Assembly: GCF_020166415.1 (NCBI RefSeq)
Contig: NZ_JAIQXV010000025.1
Location: forward strand, 1 to 54,673
DNA: 54,673 bases
Source: Deinococcus multiflagellatus
GTDB taxonomy: Bacteria > Deinococcota > Deinococci > Deinococcales > Deinococcaceae
Direction of reading: 5' to 3'
The notes beneath the pieces were generated by a model that ran no database searches, had not been told where the DNA came from, and saw only the letters and a program-made list of their open reading frames with translations. Shown one piece after another: positions 45,592 through 53,430 of this stretch. Position numbers and translations under genes: made by a program. Numbering within the stretch: position 1 is the first letter of the stretch; each line of letters opens with the position of its first letter.

Positions 45592-47019
45592 CTAAGCCAG
45601 CCCGCCCTGGCCGCCCCGGCTCTGAAACGAGACCCAGGCGGCCTTCAGGCGCGCGGCGGCTTCGGGCAGGCGGGCGGGGTCCAGGGTAAAGGGCAGGCGC
45701 AGGTAACGGTCGGGCAGGGGCGAGACCCCCATGCTGGCGCCCGGGAACAGCCGCAGGCCGTGGCCCGCGGCGTGGTGGGTAAAGCGGCTGGCGTCGGGGG
45801 TGGGCAGCTGCACCCACAGAAACTGGCCGCCGCGCGGCACCTCAAAGTGCCACTCCGGCAGCTCGGCGCGCAGCAGCCCGGCCAGCAGGTCGCGGGCCGG
45901 GGTCACGGCCTCGCGGCGGGCGCGGCGCAGCCCCGGCAGGTCGGCCAGCAGCTGCAGGGCGGCGTGCTGCGCCATCAGGCTGCCGCCAAAATCGGCCAGG
46001 GTCTTGGCCTGGGCCAGCGGCGCGGCCAGCGGGGGCGGCAGGCGCATCCACCCCACCCGCAGCCCCGCCCAGTACAGCTTGGAGAGCGAGCCCACGTTGA
46101 TGATCGGGGCCTGCGGCGCAAAGGCGCTGATGCGGGGCGGCGGCGGCTCGTCGGTAAAACCCAGGTCCAGCAGCGTGTCGTCTTCCAGGGTGGGCAGCGC
46201 GCGGTCGTGCAGAAAGGCGGCCAGCCGTTCGCGGGCGCGTGCGGGCAGCACCTGCCCGGTGGGGTTCTGAAACGTGGGGGTCAGGAACGCGAGGCGCGGG
46301 GCGTGCGCGGCGGCCAGCCGCATGAAAGTGTCGGCCTGCAGGCCGTGGCCTTCGACCGGCACCCCCACCAGCTCGGCCCCGGCGGCGCGCATCACGTCAA
46401 TGGCGCCGAAGTAGGTGGGGGTTTCCAGCAGGGCCACGTCGCCCCGGCGCAGCAGGGTAGCGGCACTCAGGGCAATGGCCTGCTGGGCGCCGCTGGTCAC
46501 CACCACCTGCTCGGGCCGGGTGGGCAGGCCGCCCTTGGTATACAGCTCGGCCAGCAGGGCGCGCAGGTCCGGCAGGCCGTGGGGGTGATACACGCTCTCG
46601 CCAAAGGCGTGCTGGCTGGCGCGGCGCAGCTGCTCGCGCTGGGCATCCGTGAGCAGTGGCACCGCAATCGTGAAGTCCAGATCCGGGGCCGCGCCCTCGG
46701 CCACGGGCGTGCGCAAGGTCAGCAGCGGCGCCGTGCGCGGGGCACCGGCCGACACCCGGGTGCCGCTGCCCACCCGCCGGGTGAGCCAGCCGCCTGCCGT
46801 CAGTTCCTCGTAGGCCGTGACCACGGTGGCGCGGCTAACCCCCAGCAGGGCCGCCAGTGGCCGCTCGGCGGGCAGGCGTTCGGCGGGGGCCAGTTCGCCG
46901 CGCTCAATGGCGGCGCGCACCTGGGCCTGCAGGCGCCCATGCAGTGGCCCCGGGTGCTCACGCCAGCCGCGCAGCAGGGCGGTCCAGCGCGGGGCATCAG
47001 GCCAGGATGGGGCGGGCAT
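45592..47019 (-). CDS. MocR-family (GntR-aminotransferase) transcriptional regulator
   Basis: The 475-residue protein joins an N-terminal GntR winged helix (GRLQAQVRAAIERGELAPAERLPAERPLAALLGVSRATVVTAYEELTAGGWL, residues about 28-80) to a class I aminotransferase-like domain with the PLP lysine in NVGSLSKLYWAGLRVGW (Lys314) and NPTG in FQNPTGQVLP. MocR proteins use bound PLP or a substrate amine as an effector and mostly regulate adjacent divergent genes. ATG at 47019 is chosen; TACCCT ends six bases upstream. Four direct repeats of CAGGCCANTNCC lie in the gap to the divergent BenE-type gene, so it likely regulates itself and that permease. Confidence 0.88.
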   Translation of the reverse strand: MPAPSWPDAPRWTALLRGWREHPGPLHGRLQAQVRAAIERGELAPAERLPAERPLAALLGVSRATVVTAYEELTAGGWLTRRVGSGTRVSAGAPRTAPLLTLRTPVAEGAAPDLDFTIAVPLLTDAQREQLRRASQHAFGESVYHPHGLPDLRALLAELYTKGGLPTRPEQVVVTSGAQQAIALSAATLLRRGDVALLETPTYFGAIDVMRAAGAELVGVPVEGHGLQADTFMRLAAAHAPRLAFLTPTFQNPTGQVLPARARERLAAFLHDRALPTLEDDTLLDLGFTDEPPPPRISAFAPQAPIINVGSLSKLYWAGLRVGWMRLPPPLAAPLAQAKTLADFGGSLMAQHAALQLLADLPGLRRARREAVTPARDLLAGLLRAELPEWHFEVPRGGQFLWVQLPTPDASRFTHHAAGHGLRLFPGASMGVSPLPDRYLRLPFTLDPARLPEAAARLKAAWVSFQSRGGQGGLA

Positions 47020-47031
47020 GCCCCCAGGGTA

Positions 47032-47099
47032 CAGGCCAGTGCCGTGCAGACAAGCAGGCCAATTTCCAGGCCATTGCCCCTCCCATACAGGCCAATGCC
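47032..47099. promoter_or_regulatory. four direct repeats, probable MocR operator
   Basis: CAGGCCAGTGCC (47032), CAGGCCAATTTCC (47055), CAGGCCATTGCC (47067) and CAGGCCAATGCC (47088) share CAGGCCA. Starts are 23, 12 and 21 bases apart, close to multiples of a helical turn, so all face one side of the DNA. They fill the gap between two divergent starts. Confidence 0.7.
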
Positions 47100-47117
47100 G
47101 GGCGCACACTGGGCCGC

Positions 47118-48326
47118 ATGACCACTGCGCGCGCCCGCTGGCGGCCCCTCACCTTCTGGCAGGACAGCCACCCCAGCGCCGTGCTGGCGGGTGCGGTGGC
47201 GGTGCTGATCGGCTGGGCCGGGCCCAACGTCCTGATCTCCGCCGTGGCCCAGGCCGCCGACCTGCCCAGCAGCGTCGCCATGTCGTGGCTGTGGGCGCAC
47301 GCGGTGTTTGCCGGCGTCACGGGCATCGTGCTCAGCCTGCGCACCCGCATGCCCATCCTGAGCACCTGGAGCACCCCCGGGATCGCCTTTCTGGTCACCG
47401 CCCTGCCCGGCATCCCTTTCCCCGAGGCGGTGGGGGCTTTTCTGCTCTCGGGCCTGCTGGTGTTTCTGTTGGGGGCCTTTCCGCCGCTGGTGCGCGCCCT
47501 GCAGGCCATGCCGGCGCCGCTGGCCGCCGCGCTGAACGCCGCCATTCTGCTGCCCTTCGCTTTCCGCGCCCTGCAGGCGTTCGGCGAGGCGCCGGCCCTG
47601 GTGGGCGTGATGATCGCGGCCTTTTTTCTGCTGCGGCCAGTCGCGCCGCGCTGGGCGGTGGCGGGCGTGCTGCTCAGCGGCGTGGTGGCCACTGCGGTGC
47701 TGGGCCTGGGGCACCCGGCGCCGCTGACCCTGGCCCTCACCCGCCCCGAATTCGTGTGGCCCCAGTTCAGCCTGCACGCCACCCTGAATCTGGCGTTGCC
47801 GCTGACCGTGCTGGCCTTTACCGGGCAGTTCGTGCCGGGCTTCGGGGTGCTGAAAACCAACGGCTATGAACCCGCCCCCGGGCCCATCCTGCGGGCCTGT
47901 GGGCTGGCGAGCCTGGGCGCGGCCGTCTTTGGCTGCCACAACCTGACGCTGGGGGCGCTGCTGGCGAACATCGTGAGTGGCCCCGACGCCCACCCGGCGG
48001 CCGACAAACGCTACGTGGCTGCCGTCTGGGCGGGCGCCCTGAACATTCTGGTGGGTCTGTTCGCAGGGACCTTCCTGCACCTGATGGGCCTGCTGCCGCC
48101 CCAGGCCCTGGCCGCCCTGGCGGGACTGGCGCTGCTGTCGGCCACCGGCAACAGCCTGCACGCGGCGTTTCAGGGGGCGGCGGCCGGCAGTCTGGCGGCC
48201 CCGGTGGTGCTGGCGGTGACCCTCAGCGGCGTGGCGCCCCTGGGCATTGGCGCGGCTTTCTGGGGCATTCTGGCGGGGCTGGCTGTGTACGCCCTGGAAC
48301 GCCGCAGCTCTCAGGCCACCTCCTGA
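47118..48326 (+). CDS. BenE-family (benzoate/H+ symporter-like) permease
   Basis: The 402-residue protein has about 12 hydrophobic segments and the BenE pattern: GWAGPNVLISAVAQAADL, LSTWSTPGIAFLVTALPGI (a family-type P-G motif), VLAFTGQFVPGFGVLKTNGYEPAPGPIL and GCHNLTLGALLANIVSGPDAHP. BenE proteins take up benzoate or related aromatic acids with protons. CACACT ends seven bases before the ATG. It is divergent from, and likely controlled by, the MocR regulator whose repeats lie between them. Aromatic-degradation genes are not present nearby, so the ligand is uncertain. Confidence 0.87.
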   Translation: MTTARARWRPLTFWQDSHPSAVLAGAVAVLIGWAGPNVLISAVAQAADLPSSVAMSWLWAHAVFAGVTGIVLSLRTRMPILSTWSTPGIAFLVTALPGIPFPEAVGAFLLSGLLVFLLGAFPPLVRALQAMPAPLAAALNAAILLPFAFRALQAFGEAPALVGVMIAAFFLLRPVAPRWAVAGVLLSGVVATAVLGLGHPAPLTLALTRPEFVWPQFSLHATLNLALPLTVLAFTGQFVPGFGVLKTNGYEPAPGPILRACGLASLGAAVFGCHNLTLGALLANIVSGPDAHPAADKRYVAAVWAGALNILVGLFAGTFLHLMGLLPPQALAALAGLALLSATGNSLHAAFQGAAAGSLAAPVVLAVTLSGVAPLGIGAAFWGILAGLAVYALERRSSQATS

Positions 48327-48359
48327 CCCTGGCAGACTCCCGGGGCCAGCTCGCCCTCT

Positions 48360-48388
48360 TGACAGTTCGCCCAGGACCCGCTATCCTT
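48360..48388 (+). promoter_or_regulatory. consensus-like promoter of a probable small RNA
   Basis: TTGACA (48360-48365), exactly 17 bases, TATCCT (48383-48388) on the plus strand, where no gene follows. This is one of the two best promoters in the window. Confidence 0.8.
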
Positions 48389-48394
48389 ATGCTT

Positions 48395-48590
48395 CTGGTC
48401 CGACGGGGCCGTGCAGTGCAAGCCACGACCTTCCACGCGGAAGAGGGCACAAGTGCACTTGAGGGAGGCGTCCACCTCTAGGATTGACAAAAACACGGAC
48501 GCGCGAGCAGAGGCGATTGGCCGGTCACCCCGGCGCCTTTGAACCACAAGCAAACGCGGCTTCCCGAAAGAGGGAAGCCGCTGCTGCTTT
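48395..48590 (+). ncRNA. candidate small RNA
   Basis: A strong promoter starts transcription near 48395, and a stem-loop at 48556-48581 followed by TGCTGCTTT would end it, giving an RNA of about 190 nt. A 30-codon frame at 48390 has its start codon before the expected transcription start, so coding seems unlikely. Visible structure includes CTTCC-ACGC-GGAAG, the palindrome CAAGTGCACTTG and GAGG/CCTC and CCGG-rich hairpins. It is antisense-facing to the usher gene but stops before it. I could not match it to 6S, SRP or tmRNA. Confidence 0.5.
48556..48581. terminator. stem-loop, probable bidirectional terminator
   Basis: GCGGCTTCCC (48556-48565) and GGGAAGCCGC (48572-48581) pair perfectly. On the minus strand it is followed by GTTTGCTTG and would end the pilus operon (usher stop at 48603); on the plus strand by TGCTGCTTT, ending the small RNA. 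Confidence 0.7.
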
Positions 48591-48602
48591 GGCTGGGTGG
48601 GT

Positions 48603-50828
48603 TCAGGGGGCCGGCAGGGCCGCGCAGGTGGCGGCCTCAGCGCCGGGCTCCAGGCGCAGCGCGCAGCGGCGCGTGCCGTCCTGGCTGCGCAGTTCGCCCG
48701 TGCGCGCAGTGGTGCTGCGGCGCACGAGGCCGTAGCCTTCGTCGTCCAGCGGAATCCGCTCGCCGTCCAGGTACAGGTCGGCGTCGGCAGCGAACTCGCC
48801 GGGCGCCCAGGCAAAGCGCACAAAAGTGGACACGGTGAAGTTGCCCCGCCAGTCCACCAGGGTCAGGCCGGTGGGGGCGGGCACCACGTTCAGGCCGCCC
48901 TCGGCCACCGCTACGCCCAGCGGCACCTCGGGGCTGTTCACCCGGATGCCCAGCACCTGCCCGGGCCGCACCTCGGTGATCAGCAGGTCGCCGTTGGCAT
49001 CGGTGGTCACCACCCCGGTGCCGTCCACGATCAGGGACAGGCGCGGCACGCCGGTGCGCAGGTACACCCCGCGCAGGGCCAGCACCGGGTTCAGGCGCAC
49101 CTCGCCGCCCAGCAGGCTCAGGGCGCCGCTGAGTTGCCCCGAGGCCGCGCGCGTGCTGGCCAGCAGGTCCAGTTTCACACCCTGGTTTAGGCTGTACCCC
49201 AGGATCAGATCGCCGGGTTCGGCGGTCAGGCTGATGTTCTGGGCGGGCGAAAGCTGGTAGGCCACCGTGGCGCTGGGGGCGATGCGCCCCGGGCTCAGGT
49301 TCACCGAGCCGCCCGCCTGCAGGGCCGGCGAGAACACGTAGCTGCCGCGCAGCTGCACCCGGTAGCCGCCGGGCAGGGCGGCAGCATTCAGGGTCACCGA
49401 GCCCCGGTCCATGACGGCGCGGGTTACGCCCACCTCGGCCTCCCAGGTGCCGGGCGCAAAACTGCTGCTCAGGCGGCCGTTGAAGACCCAGGGTTTGGCG
49501 TCGTAGTTGGCCCGGACCGCCACGTTGCCGGCGGCGCGGTTTTGCAGGGGCAGGGCGGCGCTGGCATTCAGGGCCAGCGGTCCGCGCACGTAGTCAGCCC
49601 CGGCGCTCACCGTGACCTGTACCGGGGGCGGCACCGGGTCTTCGGGGGCGGGGTTGGCTTTTGGCGCTGGGCGGGCCACGGCCACGCCCAGGTTGCCGCT
49701 CAGGGCCTGCCCTTCAGGCATGTTCGGCGCACTGGCCCGCGCCTGCACCGAGGCGCCCAGCGCGCCACTGGTCGAGCCCTGCACCTGCCCCTGCAGCAGC
49801 AGGTTGGGGGTGGGGGCGCCCTGCACCGCCAGTTCGCCGCCCCACTGGCCCCCGGTGCGGCCCACCTGGGCGCGGGCCAGCAGGCCGCCGCCCGGCAGTC
49901 CGGCGGTGGCGGGCACCTCCAGCACCTGCTCCCGAATGCCGCTGTCGCTCTCAATCAGCAGGCGAATGGTCTGGCGGCCCTGGCCGCTGAGGGGAATATT
50001 CAGCAGCGAGATCTCGCCCCCCGCCACCGACAGGCTGCCCAGCAGGGTGGTGTTCACAAACACGGCGATCTCGGCCGGGCTGTCCAGTTGCAGGGTCAGG
50101 CGCGGGTAGACGCGCTGCACATTGCGCGCGTACGTGGCCGTGACGCCGGCATACTCCGGGGCAGAAAAGCCCACCTGCCCGGTGCCGGGGGTGGCGTTGT
50201 AGGCGGCGTACAGCGAGAGCTCCGGCGTCACCGAGAACTGGGCCGTGGCCCGCAGCTGCGTGCGCGCGCCGTCGAGGGTGCGGGTGTACAGCGCGCCCAC
50301 GTAGCCGGTCAGGCCCTTGACTGCGCCGCCCGCGCCCACATAGGCCTGCGTGGTCGTGAAGCTGGTGGCGGGTGTCTCCGGGGGCCGCTCGCCGCGCAGG
50401 TCGTAGGTGAGGGTGGTGCGGGCGCCAAAATCCACCCCAAAAGCCGGCACCACGGGCGGAGGCTCGCGGCGCAGCGCCGTACTCACGTCAATATCCCGCG
50501 TGCCCAGGCGGGCGGGCGCGGGGCGAATCAGCAGTTCCTGGGTGTCCTCGCGGTAACTCAGGGTCAGGTCTGGGTTCAGGCGCAGGTAGCGCACGCCGTC
50601 GCACAGCACTTCGGCGGCGATGTAGGGGGCCTCGGCCGGGCGCAGCACCTCGGGGGGCAGCAGGGCGTCGGTCACGCGGGTGCCTTCGCGGCTCAGGCGC
50701 ACCACCACCGTGCCGCGTTCCGAGGCGCCCACGCGCACGGTCAGCAGCTCTTCGGGGGCTTCGCAACTGGCTGCCGCCTGCCCCAGGGCCAGCAACCCCA
50801 GCAGCGCGGCCCGCTTAAGGAAGGGCAA
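48603..50828 (-). CDS. outer-membrane usher of an archaic chaperone-usher pilus
   Basis: This 741-residue protein has a signal peptide (LKRAALLGLLALGQAAASC) and an N-terminal domain (about residues 20-110). A long beta-barrel region follows (TLTYDLRGERPPET, AQFSVTPELSLYAAYN, FNGRLSSSFAPGTWEAEVGVTRA) with an inserted plug-like domain, SPAEIAVFVNTTLLGSLSVAGGEISLLNIPLSGQGRQTIRLLIESDSGIREQ, which matches the usher family's conserved AVYVNG...PG motif. The C-terminal domain resembles usher CTD: PRLSLIVDGTGVVTTDANGDLLITEVRPGQVLGIRVNSPEVPLGV. It exports and assembles pilin-chaperone complexes. The start is TTG at 50828, overlapping the chaperone's 3' end by 14 bases, so translation is probably coupled. 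Shorter than E. coli FimD (878), as in archaic ushers. Confidence 0.85.
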   Translation of the reverse strand: MPFLKRAALLGLLALGQAAASCEAPEELLTVRVGASERGTVVVRLSREGTRVTDALLPPEVLRPAEAPYIAAEVLCDGVRYLRLNPDLTLSYREDTQELLIRPAPARLGTRDIDVSTALRREPPPVVPAFGVDFGARTTLTYDLRGERPPETPATSFTTTQAYVGAGGAVKGLTGYVGALYTRTLDGARTQLRATAQFSVTPELSLYAAYNATPGTGQVGFSAPEYAGVTATYARNVQRVYPRLTLQLDSPAEIAVFVNTTLLGSLSVAGGEISLLNIPLSGQGRQTIRLLIESDSGIREQVLEVPATAGLPGGGLLARAQVGRTGGQWGGELAVQGAPTPNLLLQGQVQGSTSGALGASVQARASAPNMPEGQALSGNLGVAVARPAPKANPAPEDPVPPPVQVTVSAGADYVRGPLALNASAALPLQNRAAGNVAVRANYDAKPWVFNGRLSSSFAPGTWEAEVGVTRAVMDRGSVTLNAAALPGGYRVQLRGSYVFSPALQAGGSVNLSPGRIAPSATVAYQLSPAQNISLTAEPGDLILGYSLNQGVKLDLLASTRAASGQLSGALSLLGGEVRLNPVLALRGVYLRTGVPRLSLIVDGTGVVTTDANGDLLITEVRPGQVLGIRVNSPEVPLGVAVAEGGLNVVPAPTGLTLVDWRGNFTVSTFVRFAWAPGEFAADADLYLDGERIPLDDEGYGLVRRSTTARTGELRSQDGTRRCALRLEPGAEAATCAALPAP

Positions 50829-51582
50829 CCGTCTGCACCAGGGTCTGCCCGTCCTCGCCGGTGTAGCGGATGGTCAGGGGCCCGCTCTTGTTCCCCAGCC
50901 CCACCAGGGTGAGGGTCTGGCTGCTGCCGGCCAGCGCCGAAATGGCCTGCATGCCCAGCGAGGCCCCGCCGCGCGAGAGCGTGACATTGCGGTAGATGGC
51001 GCGGCGCTGCCCGGCGTTTTGCACCGTGAGCACCACGTTCTGGCCGCTGTCCTGCGCCGTGAACTGCACCTTGGGCGTCGCCCCAGGCTGGGTGACGTAA
51101 ATAGGCAGCGAAAAGGTCATGGTCAGGTTCAGCCCTGCCTTGGCGTCCTTGCTCAGATCGGCGCTGACCTTGGGCAGATCCACACCCTCAATCGCTTCCT
51201 GCTGCACCAGCAGGCGGTAGGACAGCTCGGTGTCGCCGGGCTTCTTGCGCAGGCCCACGCGGATCACCTGCGAGCCGCCGGGCTTGACGGTGAACGACGC
51301 CGGATTCACGATCAGGTCGCGGGTGTCGAGCAGCACCAACTGGCCGCCCTCCACTTTCCAGACGCGGGGCACCACGGTAAAGCGCGCTGGGGCCGCCGTG
51401 CTGTTGATCATGGTGGTTTCGGCCACCAGATTCTTGGTGGCGTCCATCTGCAGGGTGGTGGGGCTGAACCCAAAACTCTGCGCCCCCGCTGCACCTCCCA
51501 GACTCAGAGCAGCGGCCGAGAGCAGCGCCGCGCGCAGCCACAGGTGGGCGGCACGCGGCCGGTGGGGAAGGGAGGTGGGCAC
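50815..51582 (-). CDS. periplasmic pilus chaperone
   Basis: The 255-residue PapD-like chaperone has a signal peptide (LWLRAALLSAAALSLGGAAGAQ), then two Ig-like domains. The first carries the donor-strand segment and FGFSPTTLQMDATKN; the subunit-binding region includes the NPASFTVKPGGSQVIRVGLRKKPGDTELSYRLLVQQ motif, typical of pilus chaperones (Ile/Val-rich G1 strand and Tyr-Arg). It holds pilins in the periplasm and donates a strand until the usher takes them. The start is GTG at 51582 with AAGGAG nine bases upstream. The gene lies between a small pilin-like gene and the usher, the usual order for archaic (Csu-like) systems. Confidence 0.88.
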   Translation of the reverse strand: MPTSLPHRPRAAHLWLRAALLSAAALSLGGAAGAQSFGFSPTTLQMDATKNLVAETTMINSTAAPARFTVVPRVWKVEGGQLVLLDTRDLIVNPASFTVKPGGSQVIRVGLRKKPGDTELSYRLLVQQEAIEGVDLPKVSADLSKDAKAGLNLTMTFSLPIYVTQPGATPKVQFTAQDSGQNVVLTVQNAGQRRAIYRNVTLSRGGASLGMQAISALAGSSQTLTLVGLGNKSGPLTIRYTGEDGQTLVQTVALP

Positions 51583-51615
51583 AGCAGGTGTCTCCTTAAA
51601 AAGGGGTGGGGCCGC

Positions 51616-52032
51616 TCAGGGCCGCACAGGGCGAAGAAGCAGGGTCAGGTGCAGGTCGTAGTCGCCCACGGGCACCCACTGGTCGGCCGCGAGGCGCAGC
51701 GGAAACGACAGCGTCTGTGTGCCCATGATACGCAGGCCCGTGCGCAGCGGTGCGGCGCTGGGCACCGTTAGCGCCAGGGCTTCGCCCCGGCCACGCAGCG
51801 AGAGCAATAGGTCGTCGCCAGACACGCGCAGGGCCGGGCCTTCGAGTTCCAACACGGCCTCGTCGCCCGGGTCCTGGCACAGCACGGTGATGTTCAGTTG
51901 CCCCAGGCTGGCTTGCTGCGCCGAGTAGGCGGGCAGCTGCACCTGCGCCTGCTGCACCACACACGCGGCGCGGGCGCTGCCCAGGGCAGCGGCGCTGAGG
52001 CAACACAGCAGGGTGGTCAGCAGGCGGTTCAT
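51616..52032 (-). CDS. spore-coat-U-type pilin-like protein
   Basis: The 138-residue protein has a signal peptide (MNRLLTTLLCCLSAAALGSARA) and a beta-rich mature domain starting ACVVQQAQVQLPAYSAQQASLGQLNITVLCQDPGDEAVLELEG, with paired Cys residues typical of SCPU-domain pilins, and a C terminus DLHLTLLLRPVRP. It is smaller than the main pilin downstream in the map (52119-52685). It probably acts as a minor or tip subunit. The chaperone follows 33 bases later. An ATG start at 52032 is used. Role is from context and fold. Confidence 0.78.
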   Translation of the reverse strand: MNRLLTTLLCCLSAAALGSARAACVVQQAQVQLPAYSAQQASLGQLNITVLCQDPGDEAVLELEGPALRVSGDDLLLSLRGRGEALALTVPSAAPLRTGLRIMGTQTLSFPLRLAADQWVPVGDYDLHLTLLLRPVRP

Positions 52033-52118
52033 CAGCGGCGTACCTCGGGAGTATCAGAAGGGCGAAGCGGGCGGCTGGTCGCCAGAGAGGCTGACCGGCA
52101 CGCCCGCTGGGGAGTGAT

Positions 52119-52685
52119 TTAGTACTCGACGGTGACGTTCACGGTGCCGACGTAGTCGCCCACCATGGACTCAAACTGTCCGGCCGTGGGGGTGAAGCTG
52201 GCGGTCAGGAAGTAGGTGTCGCCGTTGCCACCGGCCACGTTCTGCTTGTTGAAGATGATGCTGTAGGCGCCGTCCAGCGTCTTATTGTCGTCGTTGTAGT
52301 TGTTGGCGCCAGCCTGGGGCTGCAGGCGCAGGCTCATGATGCCCGTCAGCACCACGTTGGAGGACGCGGGCGAGTCAATCTGGCCGGTGAAGCTGCCGCT
52401 GGTGTTGCTGGCAGTGGCGTCCTTCATGGCTGCGGCGCGGATGGTCACGCCCGTACCGGTCTGGCAGCGCATGATGGGCGCGGTCCCGGTCGAGATGTTC
52501 GAGGCCTGGGGGGTGCCCATGGTGCCGTTGTAGGTGGGCACGACGCTGTTGGTGTAGCTGGGGTTCATGGCCACGGCGCAGCCGGACACCACAGTGGTGC
52601 GGAAGTTCAGGTTGGTGCTGCTGCTGCTGGCGGCGCTTGCAACGCCCAGGGTCATGGCCACGGCGGTCATCAGTGCTTTTTTCAT
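52119..52685 (-). CDS. spore-coat-U domain major pilin
   Basis: This 188-residue protein has a signal peptide (MKKALMTAVAMTLGVASA) and an SCPU domain with two Cys (SGCAVAMN, MRCQTGTG), ending YVGTVNVTVEY. The C-terminal strand pattern VNVTVEY is typical of archaic pilins. It is the first gene of the pilus operon, the usual place of the major subunit. GGGAGGATGTT precedes the ATG at 52685. A consensus promoter lies upstream (TTGACA-17-TAAAGT). Ser/Asn/Thr-rich composition differs from the GC-driven Ala/Arg-rich neighbours, as expected for a surface fibre protein. Confidence 0.85.
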   Translation of the reverse strand: MKKALMTAVAMTLGVASAASSSSTNLNFRTTVVSGCAVAMNPSYTNSVVPTYNGTMGTPQASNISTGTAPIMRCQTGTGVTIRAAAMKDATASNTSGSFTGQIDSPASSNVVLTGIMSLRLQPQAGANNYNDDNKTLDGAYSIIFNKQNVAGGNGDTYFLTASFTPTAGQFESMVGDYVGTVNVTVEY

Positions 52686-52769
52686 AACATCCTCCCGTTT
52701 GCAAGGACCCCCGCAGTGACACTCCCCTGCCACGCTCCTGATGAGCGGTGATCCCTGCGCAACAAGGTC

Positions 52770-52798
52770 ACTTTAAGGAAACCCAAATCCACTGTCAA
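52770..52798 (-). promoter_or_regulatory. consensus promoter of the pilus operon
   Basis: Minus strand: TTGACA (52798-52793), exactly 17 bases, TAAAGT (52775-52770). Transcription should start near 52763, giving a 5' leader of about 78 bases before the pilin ATG. Confidence 0.85.
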
Positions 52799-52847
52799 CC
52801 AAAGTTTTTGCCGTCTGGATGGGCTTGGACGCAAAAAACTACCCCCA

Positions 52848-52883
52848 TGAACGTTAAAATAAACGGCAGAATTTTAACGTTCA
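52848..52883. promoter_or_regulatory. AT-rich inverted repeat upstream of the pilus promoter
   Basis: TGAACGTTAAAAT (52848-52860) and its exact complement (52871-52883) flank ten bases. Centred about 67 bases upstream of the -35 box, it suits a regulator binding site. The arms share CTGAACGTTAAA (as CTGAACGTTAAA on one strand at 52884-52873) with 36124-36135 near the GGDEF gene. Confidence 0.55.
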
Positions 52884-52899
52884 GATGAGAAAAGGTGCC

Positions 52900-53280
52900 T
52901 GTCGCCGCCCTCACGCATCTCTGGGGGCGTCCAACGTAAAAGCAACGTAAAAAATCCTGGTGGCCCGTACGAAAAGTCCCCCGGCGGGGGGGTGGGGTGT
53001 GCCGGCACAGGGCGGCTGCTCTGTCCCTGGGCGCAGCCGGGAAGGAAACACGTCCTCAGAGCGGTCACCAGATGACCGCAAGGATTTACCTGCAGGTGAT
53101 GTGGGTGCGAGCAAAGCGAGTGACCGCCACAGACAGCGGTTGGCGTGGCGTTGAGGACGGTTCCTTGCTCCTCTGGGCGCAACAGATGACCGCTGTCATA
53201 CGCCGTTTGGGCCAAGTCCCGTGGAGCAGGCACGCCCCACCCGCATCTGGGGTGAGGCGCCGCCTGTGGCCGCTTCATAC
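52900..53280. other. gene-free region upstream of the pilus operon
   Basis: I find no believable gene. There are short repeated words: GATGACCGC at about 53071 and 53187, and GCGGTCA-CCAGA-TGACCGC as a hairpin at about 53061-53079. AACGTAAAA appears twice at 52932-52950. Confidence 0.4.
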
Positions 53281-53427
53281 GGCTTCCGGATGATCTGTTT
53301 CAGCCCCTGCGCTTCGCTCCGGTGCGTCCACGCCTCTGGGTCACCGCTTTTCCTGCTCTGCTGCGCCGCTCTGCGCGGCCCTCCGGTCGGGTGAATCCCT
53401 TGTTCCACAACCCATGAACCGGAATCC
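53281..53427. repeat. MITE-like element, copy B
   Basis: The element runs from GGCTTCCGG (53281-53289) to CCGGAATCC (53419-53427), so its ends are imperfect inverted repeats (one mismatch). Along its length it aligns with the minus strand of copy A: CGCTTCGCTCCGGTGC, GTCCACGCCTC, GGGTCACCGCTTTTCCT and CCCTCCGGTCGGGTGA. An extra 18-20 bases (CTGCTGCGCCGCTCTGCGCG) are present here and in copy C but not in A. It ends four bases before the stop codon of the next gene. Confidence 0.72.
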
Positions 53428-53430
53428 TTA

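Noticed and set aside
48395..48480. Resemblance of TGGTCCGA in the candidate small RNA to Y RNA
   Set aside because: Only one short word agrees; the matching UUGACCAG strand and the Ro (rsr) gene are not here.
52874..53278. 134-codon open frame upstream of the pilus operon
   Set aside because: Pro/His/Cys-rich sequence with no motif, covering the inverted repeat and hairpin region; better read as non-coding.
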